Origin: Viola odorata
Lineage: Eukaryota > Streptophyta > Magnoliopsida > Malpighiales > Violaceae
Length of the DNA: 64,000 bases
Direction of reading: 5' to 3'
Assembly: GCA_963691705.1 (NCBI GenBank)
Contig: OY829546.1
Location: 28,242,040 to 28,306,039 of the forward strand
The position numbers were made by a program, and so were the translations under genes. Positions 40,375 to 48,516 of the stretch are shown here, one piece after another. How positions within the stretch are numbered: position 1 is the first letter of the stretch; every line of letters begins with the position of its first letter. The notes beneath the pieces were generated by a model. The model saw nothing but the letters and a program-made list of their open reading frames with translations, made no database searches and was not told the origin of the DNA.

Positions 40375-43135
40375 GGATTAATATTTCCTATTTTATGTGT
40401 TTTTAATTACTATATAGAGTTTTGGCTTATTTAGGGATTCATTATTTAGGAATTATTTATTTAGGAATTATCTATTTAGGAATTATCTGTTTAGGAATTA
40501 TTTATTTCTAAGTTTGTAATTTTCCTAGCCTATTTAAAGGCCTTGCCGTATGAATAAAATAATATATGATAATTTTGGAAAAGAATGATACTTTGTCTTT
40601 GATAGGTGCGTCCTCATACACCGTTCATATGGAACTTTGTTCTATTCCTAGTTTCTCAAGTTGAGAGTAGCCACAAGTAAAGCCCGAACTTGCTATCTAT
40701 TGAGTCATTCGTCTTTGAATTGCCAAGAGCACCCAGTCTTGGAGATTCATCGGTTTGACACAAGAATCTCAAGGGATTCGACGTGAAGTGCCAAAAGCAC
40801 CCAGTGTTGGAGTTTCACGGTTTTCTTTGAGTTATGTTTCCGCATTCGAAATCCAAGCTTTGAACTAGATCACAATTTCATTGCTAAGTCTCTAGGCGAC
40901 TGGAGCCTTATCAGTTGGTAGCGGAGCTCAAGGCGTTCAAGTTTGGTAACTATCCTTTACTTTTGTCGTTGTGTCAATTAGAGTCACAAAATCAGTCCAC
41001 CAAAGTGTCATTACTTTTCTATTTTGAGTCTTTTATTTAAGTCACGAGAAGAGTCCCAAAAGAGTCACAAAAACAGTCCACAAAAGTGTTAGTCTCGAAA
41101 TCATATTTCAATACATTCCTATTGGAGTCCAATTTCAGTGAATCTTAGTTCGTTGGAAAGCCCTATCTGTTAGGAATCTAAATCAAGAAGAATCAAGCAA
41201 TTCGGACATCGGAATCAAAAGTTGTGCTTGGTTTACTAAATTGTGTTCGCCGAAAATAGATTTCCACTTTCTTGTGTTAAGTTTGATTTAGGTGAATAAA
41301 GATGGCAGAAGCAAGGCTTGATGCTAAGAGGGATTGCGATACAACCCCTATGCAGAATGAGATTCGAGGGCGAACCTTTGATAAGAGGGAGGGAATCATA
41401 CGATCCTCGTATCGCAAGCCGCGTGGGCCAAGCAGCGCGCACGCATAGGCGCACCAGAAAGCCCAAATTGGCTAGGGTTTGGCGACGACTAGGGTTTGGC
41501 GACGACTAGGGTTTGGCAAAGGAGGGCATGGATTAATATTTCCTATTTTATGTGTTTTTAATTACTATATAGAGTTTTGGCTTATTTAGGGATTCTTTAT
41601 TTAGGAATTATTTATTTAGGAATTATTTATTTAGGAATTATCTATTTAGGAATTATCTGTTTAGGAATTATTTATTTCTAAGTTTGTAATTTTCCTAGCC
41701 TATTTAAAGGCCTTGCCGTATGAATAAAATAATATATGATAATTTTGGAAAAGAATGATACTTTGTCTTTGATAGGTGCGTCCTCATACACCGTTCATAT
41801 GGAACCTTGTTCTATTCCTAGTTTCTCAAGTTGAGAGTAGCCACAAGTAAAGCCTGAACTTGCTATCTATTGAGTCATTCGTCTTTGAATTGCCAAGAGC
41901 ACCCAGTCTTGGAGATTCATCGGTTTGACACAAGAATCTCAAGGGATTCGACGTGAAGTGCCAAAAGCACCCAGTGTTGGAGTTTCACGGTTTTCTTTGA
42001 GTTATGTTTCCGCATTATAAATCCAAGCTTTGAACTAGATCACAATTTCATTTCTAAGTCTCTAGGCGACTGGAGCCTTATCAGTTGGTAGCGGAGCTCA
42101 AGGCGTTCAAGTTTGGTAACTATCCTTTACTTTTGTCGTTGTGTCAATTAGAGTCACAAAATCAGTCCACCAAAGTGTCATTACTTTTCTATTTTGAGTC
42201 TTTTATTTAAGTCACGAGAAGAGTCACAAAAACAGTCCACAAAAGTGTTAGTCTCGAAATCATATTTCAATACATACCTATTGGAGTCCAATTTCTGTGA
42301 ATCTTAGTTCGTTGGAAAGCCCTATCTGTTAGGAATCTAAATCAAGAAGAATCAAGCAATTCGGACATCGGAATCAAAAGTTGTGCTTGGTTTACTAAAC
42401 TGTGTTCGCCGAAAATAGATTTCCACTTTCTTGTGTTAAGTTTGATTTAGGTGAATAAAGATGGCAGAAGCAAGGCTTGATGCTAAGAGGGATTGCGATA
42501 CAACCCCTATGCAGAATGAGATTCGAGGGCGAACCTTTGATAAGAGGGAGGGGATCATACGATCCTCGTATCGCAAGCCGCGTGGGCCAAGCAGCGCGCA
42601 CGCATAGGCGCACCAGAAAGCCCAAGTCAGCTAGGGTTTGGCGACGACTAGGGTTTGGCAAAGGAGGGCATGGATTAATATTTCCTATTTTATGTGTTTT
42701 TAATTACTATATAGAGTTTTGGCTTATTTTGGGATTATTTATTTAGGAATTATTTATTTTGGAATTATTTATTTAGGAATTATCTATTTAGGAATTATCT
42801 GTTTAGGAATTATTTATTTCTAAGTTTGTAATTTTCCTAGCCTATTTAAAGGCCTTGCCGTATGAATAAAATAATCTATGATATTTTTGGAAAAAGAATG
42901 ACACTTTGTCTTTGAGAGGTGCGTCCTCATAAACCGTTCCTATGGAACCTTGTTCTATTCCTAGTATCGCAAGCTGAGAGTAGCCACAAGTAAAGCCCAA
43001 TGTTGCTATCTATTGAGTCATTCATCTTTGAATTGCCAAGAGCACCCAGTCTTGGAGATTCATCGGTTTGACACAAGAACCTCAAGGGATTCGACGTGAA
43101 GTGCCAAGAGCTCTCAGTGTTGGAGTTTCACGGTT

Positions 43136-43301
43136 CAGGCGAGGGTAGTACTCGAAGTCCTTTCACTATTGATGCAGAAAAGTAAATTCAGATACGGTGA
43201 GGGTAGTACTCGTAGTCCTTCACTGATGGTGCTGAAAAGTAAATTCAGATCCGGCGAGGGTAGTACTCGTAGTCCTTCACTGATGAAGAAACGTAACTTG
43301 A
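43136..43301 (+). repeat. Minisatellite 1, ~57-58 bp, 3 copies
   Basis: GAGGGTAGTACTCG starts at 43141, 43199 and 43256. The units carry AGTCCTTCACTGATG and AAAGTAAATTCAGATCCGG. The first copy follows directly on the broken LTR (CACGGTT|CAGGCGAGGG). Frames that stay open here on both strands, up to 143 codons, are by-products of the repeat. Confidence 0.9.
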
Positions 43302-43450
43302 GATCCGAGCGGGGACACCGCAAAATTCGGACGTCGATGCAAAGAGGTGATTTGATATCCGAGTGGGGACACCACAATATTCGGAGGTCGATGCAGAGAG
43401 ACTTGAGATCCGAGCGGGGACATCGCAATATTCGGACGTCGATGCAGAAA
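43302..43450 (+). repeat. Minisatellite 2, ~51-54 bp, 3 copies
   Basis: GATCCGAGCGGGGACACCGCAA followed by ATTCGGACGTCGATGCA recurs three times, with GAG(C/T)GGGGAC at 43307, 43361 and 43412. It passes smoothly from minisatellite 1 through AACTTGAGATCCG. Confidence 0.9.
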
Positions 43451-43762
43451 ATATAAATGCATGTCCGTGCGAGGCTATTGCTCTCCGGACGTTGGTGCAG
43501 AAAATGTAATGCATGTCCATGCGAGGCTATCCCTCTCCGGACGTTGGTGTAGAAAATGTAATGCATGTCCGTGCGAGGCTATTGCTCTCCGGTCGTTGGT
43601 GCAGAAAATGTAATGCATGTCCATGCGAGGCTATCGCTCTCCGGATGTTGGTGTAGAAAATGTAATGCATGTCCGTGCGAGGCTATCGCTTTTCGGACAT
43701 TGATGCTGAAAATATAAATGCATGTCCGTGCAAGGCTATCACTCTCTAGACGGTGGTGTGGA
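43451..43762 (+). repeat. Minisatellite 3, 52-53 bp, 6 copies
   Basis: ATGTCCGTGCGAGGCTAT starts at 43461, 43513, 43565, 43617, 43669 and 43722. Units contain CTCTCCGGACGTTGGTG and CAGAAAATGTAATGC. The GATGCAGAAAA element also appears in minisatellites 1 and 2, so the three probably share an ancestor. Confidence 0.92.
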
Positions 43763-43799
43763 CTCACAAAAAATTAAAGAAATAAAGACAGAATATATG

Positions 43800-44325
43800 T
43801 GGGAATATTTAAAGACAGGTTGTGGGAATGTGACCTATCACAACGTTTTAAAAGACAGGTTTGTGAGGACGTGACCGCTCACATTCTAAAAGACATGATT
43901 GTGGGGACGTGACCTTTCACATTTTAAAAGATGAGGTTGTGGGGACCTGACCTTTCACAATGTTTAAAAGACAAGTTGTGGGGACGTGACCTATCACAAT
44001 GTTAAAAAATAGGATGTGGGGACGTGACCAATCACACCATTTAAAAGACGAGTTGTGGGGACGTGACCGCTTACAATATTTAAAAGACGAGTTGTACGGA
44101 TGTGACTGCTTACAACATAAAAAAATAGAATGTGGCGACGTGACCAATCACACCATTTAAAAGACGAGTTATGGGGACGTGATCGCTTATAATATTTGAA
44201 AGACGAGTTGTGGGGACATGACCGCTTACAACATTTGAAAGACAAGTTGTGGGGACGTGACCGCTTACAATATTAAAAGTAGGATGTGGGGACGTGACCA
44301 ATCACAACATTTTAAAAGACGAGTT
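43800..44325 (+). repeat. Minisatellite 4, ~40 bp, about 13 copies
   Basis: The core is GTTGTGGGGACGTGACC, then a variable (CGCTTACAA, TATCACAA or AATCACACC) and TTTAAAAGACGA. Some copies begin GGATGTGG and end AATCACACCATT, and these recur every third or fourth copy, so there is a weak higher-order pattern. Inverted pairs such as GTTGTG (43819-43824) with CACAAC (43839-43844) flank the core. Confidence 0.9.
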
Positions 44326-44790
44326 AGAAAGTGGGTGACCAAGTCACCGCACGACATGACTGAAAAATGGGTGACCAAGTCATCGCACGATATAACTGGA
44401 TGTGGACAACTAAGTCACCTCACAAAATAAGTGAAGACGTCACCGCACGAAATAAGTTGAAAGTGAACGACCAAGTCGTCACACAAAATAAGTTGAACGC
44501 GGGTGGCTAAGTCACCGCACGACACAATTGAAAAGTGGGTGACCAAGTCACCGTACGACATAACTGGATGTGGGCGACCAAGTCGCCGCATGAAATAAGT
44601 GAAGACGTGGGTGACCAAGTCGCCGCACGAAATAAGTGAAGACGTGGGTGACCAAGTCACCGCACGAAATAAGTTGAAAGTGGACGACAAAGTCGCCACA
44701 CAAAATAAGTTGAACTCGAGTGAACAAGTCACCGCACGACATAAGTTGAACTTGGGTGACCAAGTCACCGCACAAAATTAGTTGGAAGTG
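44326..44790 (+). repeat. Minisatellite 5, ~38 bp, about 13 copies with a palindromic core
   Basis: The consensus is AAGTGGGTGACCAAGTCACC followed by GCACGA(A/C)ATAAGTTG. The core GGTGAC-CAA-GTCACC is a perfect 6-bp inverted repeat (for example 44538-44552). Two other copies change both arms and keep pairing: GGCGAC-CAA-GTCGCC (44573-44587) and ACGAC-CAA-GTCGT (44467-44479). One copy near 44430 is shortened to GACGTCACCG. Confidence 0.9.
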
Positions 44791-45658
44791 AAGTGGTAAC
44801 GTACCTTCATTCAGGTATTGGTTTGACAACATACCTTTGCTTGGATGTTTGGTTGGCGAATAAGGGTGTGAATCGCCGCACGAAATAGATTTGGGAAGTG
44901 GTAACGTACTTCATTCAGATGTCTTGGATGGATTTGTTGGCGGAGATTCATGGCGAGGGAAAGACAATAATCCTCTCATCAAAACCCGTCTAATAGTATG
45001 AGATTCCACCAAAGTATATCTGTATCCTGCAAATAGGGAGGAAACAAACACGAAGCAGCAACATCCAATCCCTGATGGGTGGAAAAGGAGAAAGAAATTG
45101 ATAAATTGGAAACATGGAGATCAAATCATATATGTTGTATATGAAAGTATTCCCACACTACCCTAAGGTTTGCCCCTAGCATCATGTCAAGATAAAAACA
45201 ACTTCCTTATCAAGAGAAAGTTCAACAAATTTAAGCATTTTTGGAGAACATGTCATCCAATTTCTGTCATATAAGCATGTTTGATACAAGCCTAGAAAGC
45301 ATCTGCATCTTGCTCAGGAGATAACCACATCAAGAACAAGACTTTCCCATAACATGTAGACATAAGCAATCCTCACCGGACATTGGTGTTTGCGCTCACA
45401 CTCAAAAATAAGGCTACGTGTTTACACTCATAAAAATGCAACAAACATAGCACAGAAATTAAATTTGCAATGTCAATCCGAGTGAAAAATGCACATGCAT
45501 GGTCATTCTAATAATCGAAAGGACTTTGCAAGAGGAAAGAAATATGTAGTGTGGGAAGAAGGAAAGGAAGAATTTGTTTAGCAAGGAAGTGTTTTTTAGT
45601 AGAGAGAAAAAGAGTTTTAATGAGCAGTGCTCAACTAAGGTTGCAGCGAGGGCAAAAC
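44790..45658. other. Non-coding, no gene seen; one duplicated 25-bp motif
   Basis: GAAGTGGTAACGTAC(C)TTCATTCAG occurs at about 44790 and 44895, so the decaying end of the minisatellite zone still carries repeats. The remainder, to about 45658, has no long frame, no RNA gene signature and no recognisable mobile-element end. The plus-strand frame from 45551 and the minus-strand frame from 45459 have no recognisable features. Confidence 0.6.
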
Positions 45659-45912
45659 GCACAAGCTCTTCAGTCTTCGCTAGGGATGCTCCTTCTTCAA
45701 GATCATTATTTGTTGTCGACGAAGTGCACCAGTTCTTGGATCTTCACGGGGGATGCTCTTTATTGATCGTTTCTTATTAAGGAAGCGCCTAAGTTCTTGA
45801 ATCTTCGTAGGGAACGATCTCTTTTTCTTTCGAGATCATTTTGAGGGCTAAACACCCAAGTTCGTCAATCTTTGTTGGGAATGATCTCTTTTCTTTTTAA
45901 GATCATTTTGTT
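45658..45912 (+). repeat. Degenerate ~65-bp tandem repeat, ~4 copies, with hairpins
   Basis: The repeated theme is CACCCAAGTTCTTGAATCTTCG(T)AGGGAACGATCTC, a T/C-rich stretch, then GATCATTTT. The younger copies hold inverted repeats: GATCTC (45816-45821) with GAGATC (45832-45837), and AATGATCT (45880-45887) with AGATCATT (45900-45907). The first copies, near 45670-45780, are more diverged. Confidence 0.7.
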
Positions 45913-47040
45913 GACTTTAGACAGTTTTTTTTTTATACTTGCTTCTGCTTTTGTTTGATTGTGTTCTTTGAACACTTTAATTTTTTTTAGCAAGCAAAGC
46001 AAGTACAGCTCGGGGATTTCTTCTTCTTTCTTTGCAAACCATACTTGCTATGCACCTTACCTCCGATTAGCAACCTAAATTGAACACTACTCACTATTTA
46101 GGGAGCTCAAGTGGAAATGAAAGATTTTATAAGTGGCTTATAAATAAATGAATTGAATAATGAGCAAGGATAAGTGTTTAAAGGCAAAAAGTTGAGAAGA
46201 CCAAAGAAATCTGGAAGCAAAGAGCAATGTCCAATGTCATTTTACTGCTATCCCATGTCTAATGGTGCATGTACCCTGGATATTATGCAAATCTAACTAG
46301 CACTTAGTTTGGCATTTGCACTCATGAAAGAGATAAGGCGTGAAGGCCCAAAATGCTCACAGGGATATGTTTATTACTGCTTACGTCTAAAGCATGCTGC
46401 AGATATAAGGGCTAGCAGGCGAGATCATACATGCCATATAATTTTAAATGGATGTATAAGTTATCCATAATACAATAAAATGATGAACATGCTCAATCTA
46501 TGGAAGGTTTGAAAATTCGAGGGTAGTGCGGATTTTTATCAAAAAACATTATTCACAACTACAAAGCTCAACAAGTTTTAACAATTTTATAGACAGAACG
46601 TGAGGGCGTGACTACTCACGAATTTTTATGATCAATTTAAAAGTTGCCCCCAATGTAGAAATGAATACAGAGTGACTGTACAATGGCTAAAACTTAAAGA
46701 GACAGAAAGATAGATGGACTTCTTTAGATATGTGCAGCAAGAGCAGCGAGGGAAGGGGGGATGGTCATTCAAGAGCTGGTAGAGGGAGGACTCCTCTATC
46801 TCGCTGAGTAGCGGTGGACCGAAGCAAAGGTGGGATGGATGCACAGAGCTCATTGCCATGAATTATCGCTCTCTATGCTTTGCCCCCGATAAAAATGTGC
46901 TCAACTATTAATGCTTTCTTCTGGTCGTCATTTTACTTACTTGCCCCCAAGTTTATAGGTCTCACTGTACCTGAAATAAAGAGGAAATTAAATAGTAAGT
47001 CTAGAAGAAAAGATATCCTAAAATTCTGAATAAAAAATTA
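45913..47040. other. Non-coding stretch, probably decayed transposon DNA
   Basis: T-rich and A-rich runs, no long ORF, no tRNA or rRNA. TTGCCCCC(A/G) strings occur near 46635, 46880 and 46937, followed by diverging text. This suggests related dispersed fragments, but I cannot assign a family. The minus-strand 75-codon frame at 46632-46859 has no recognisable domain. Confidence 0.45.
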
Positions 47041-47640
47041 AAACTGACAAAAAATAGAAATATTGAAAAGAACACGTGGGTTGCCTCCAATGAAGCACCG
47101 TTGTTTATAGTCGTAGGCTCGACTAATGTACAAAAGTATCATGGGTATCGCCACTGAATGAATAAGCAGGATGAGTCCTATGGATAGGACAAGCATTTTT
47201 TTATGTATTAGCAAGTTAAAAGGAAATAATATAAGAGAACAGAGGGGGTAAAAAAAACAATAATGAAGATGGAGTATAAAAATCGCAAACATGGAAAAAT
47301 TGCGGAAATAACAAAATCGCAAACATGGAAAAATTGTGGAAATAATTGCAATCATGGTAAAAATTGCGGAGGTTTAGGGAACCTAAAGTCATGGCATAAA
47401 AAAAAAAACTAAGGCAAAAAGGGTCTAAACCCCGAGAACAGTGGTTCCGGGTCGTATTATGGATTCGGGAAGGTGTTAAGCACCCTAGTCACATCCAAAA
47501 AAGGTTACCGGATAAAAGAGATGTTTAAATCATGCTTGAAAAAACATATACAGTTCTAATTTAGTGATCATGCCCAATAGACGGATTAAATTCTAACATT
47601 TCTAAATAATCATACATACGAGCGTACGATTAATTAGCAC
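47041..47640. mobile_element. Decayed LTR-retrotransposon-like sequence
   Basis: CACGTGGGTTGCCTCCAATGAAGCACC (47073-47099), followed by GTTTATAGTCGTAGGCTCGACT, resembles a sequence common near the ends of plant Ty3/gypsy elements. GGGAAGGTGTTAAGCACCC (47468-47486) resembles a motif I associate with LTRs of the Tat/Ogre type. Between them are two to three ~35-bp repeats with AAAATCGCAAACATGGAAAAATTG (47277-47370). No protein-coding domain remains. Assignment rests on remembered motif similarity and is tentative. Confidence 0.4.
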
Positions 47641-47905
47641 GAAAAATAACGCGATAGGTTGAAACTGGGTTCGGCCTATTGGGCCGAGAAACTAGGCCCA
47701 CTGCACAGGCCCAAGATAGACCAGCCCAGCAGATGGGCTGGCTTTTCTTTCCTTCCTCTCCACTTGGGCCGAAGACCATTGCCTAGCCCAAGACCAAACA
47801 GGCCTAAGCCTTCCCTCTCTTCTCCTCTCGTTTGGGCCGAAGCAGATGCTCGACCCATCAACCAAACCAAGATATTTTTAAAAATGAGCCCAAGCCTTTT
47901 GCTTC
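47641..47905. promoter_or_regulatory. GGCCCA/TGGGCC-rich cluster with palindrome
   Basis: About ten GGCCCA, TGGGCC or GCCCA motifs occur between 47670 and 47850. A perfect inverted repeat CCAGCCCA-GCAGA-TGGGCTGG lies at 47721-47741. Such motifs are plant promoter elements (site II type) but also occur in retrotransposon LTRs. Given the surroundings I favour LTR origin. The opposite overlapping frames here (47659-47973 plus, 47676-47870 minus) follow from base composition. Confidence 0.4.
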
Positions 47906-48258
47906 CCTTCTTCCCACTTCGTCTTCTTCCTTTCTCCAGCTTGCAACTCCAACCAAACGAACAACAAAACTAAAAGAAAAATTCCAACCAGACTCGAAGC
48001 AAGAACCACAAATCAAACAGCAACTCAATTAAATGAAAACAACATGTGATTTGACGAACGAAAACAAGCAAAATAAATTAAACAACTTTGAAATTAAACA
48101 AAAAAAGTAGGCAATTGGACGAATTAAACCAGCGAAATTAACTGGAAATAGTAGCAGTAATTAATTACAAGCAAAATAGAAATTAATTTCTTCCAAACAA
48201 TGAACGATTATTTGCTCAAAATAATTGCAAAAAAATGATTTAAAAAATGAAAACTTGA
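47906..48258. other. A-rich non-coding spacer
   Basis: Very A-rich sequence with AAATTAA and AACAAA runs, no gene and no structured element. It borders the viral piece. TGA at 48256-48258 marks the upstream limit of the open viral frame, so the viral breakpoint is at or just after this place. Confidence 0.6.
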
Positions 48259-48516
48259 ATATTGAAAATATGCTTCAACTCTTTACCAGACTTTCTATCC
48301 AGAGAATTTCTACAGGGGAAGAAAAATGACGACCAAAGTGGATTCGAAGAAAAAGACAAAGGCATCATACGCAATGACAATATCAGGCATACCAGGCTCA
48401 CCAAACAGGTTCGACAACCTAAGACCACAGACACCAAGACCACAGACACCTACCTCAAAGACATTAGACCCAAACCTGTTCCTACAAGGAATGACAAGCC
48501 CAAGAACTCCTCCTAG
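48259..48516 (+). pseudogene. C-terminal remnant of viral RT/RNase H polyprotein
   Basis: The frame opens after TGA at 48256-48258 and has no ATG start. It reads KICFNSLPDFLSREFLQGKK before continuing in low-complexity sequence to a stop at 48514-48516. The DFLSREF string is the hallmark of the extreme C-terminus of RNase H in plant pararetrovirus polyproteins; the Asp belongs to the end of the RNase H domain. Only about 25 residues are recognisable and the rest of the polyprotein is missing upstream, so this marks the left breakpoint of the insertion. The frame overlaps the next ORF by about 190 nt, which looks like a genuine viral gene overlap. The part after residue ~25 could be an extended tail or mere read-through. 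It is non-functional as it stands. Confidence 0.6.

Larger units (their letters stand above)
1..43135 (+). repeat. Left block of ~1.15 kb LTR-internal tandem array
   Basis: Direct tandem array with 37 complete units and partial ends. I place the unit origin at the LTR-like 5' end (TGGATTAATA). LTR starts: 182, 1324, 2462, 3616, 4755, 5893, 7047, 8201, 9339, 10482, 11620, 12774, 13917, 15055, 16209, 17347, 18502, 19657, 20783, 21938, 23064, 24219, 25345, 26500, 27655, 28810, 29978, 31116, 32270, 33438, 34576, 35730, 36898, 38052, 39220, 40374, 41529, 42671. Spacings are 1126-1168 bp, mostly 1138 and 1154/1155. All units are in the same orientation and very similar. Positions 1-181 are the end of an internal region. 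The last LTR (42671) is cut at its base 465. Short ORFs on both strands recur in every unit but overlap each other and follow the repeat, so I do not call them genes. That this is a satellite array is seen directly; its LTR-element origin is inference. Confidence 0.97.

Noticed and set aside
1..43135. rDNA intergenic spacer repeats as an alternative for the array
   Set aside because: No 18S, 5.8S, 25S or 5S sequence is recognisable in 64 kb, and the LTR-type signals occur in the right order in each unit.
44326..44790. GTGGGTGACC resembling box C of 5S rRNA, so possible 5S rDNA or Cassandra-type element
   Set aside because: The rest of the 5S gene and its box A and IE are absent. The resemblance is about 10 bases inside a 38-bp minisatellite.
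43136..44800. Possible CRISPR array because of regular short repeats
   Set aside because: The repeats are contiguous, with no unique spacers of constant length, no cas genes, and a plant nuclear context.
43135..44832. Long repetitive frames (up to 143 codons) in the minisatellite zone
   Set aside because: These are translations of tandem repeats whose period keeps a frame open. They occur on both strands and in several frames at once and have no start context.
45551..45780. Two overlapping ~70-codon plus frames
   Set aside because: They are different frames of the same degenerate 65-bp repeat zone, with no recognisable protein features.
47659..47973. 104-codon Pro/Ser-rich frame as a host gene
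   Set aside because: It is driven by the GGCCCA cluster and C/T-rich composition, overlaps an opposite frame of the same kind, and has no domain or splice structure.
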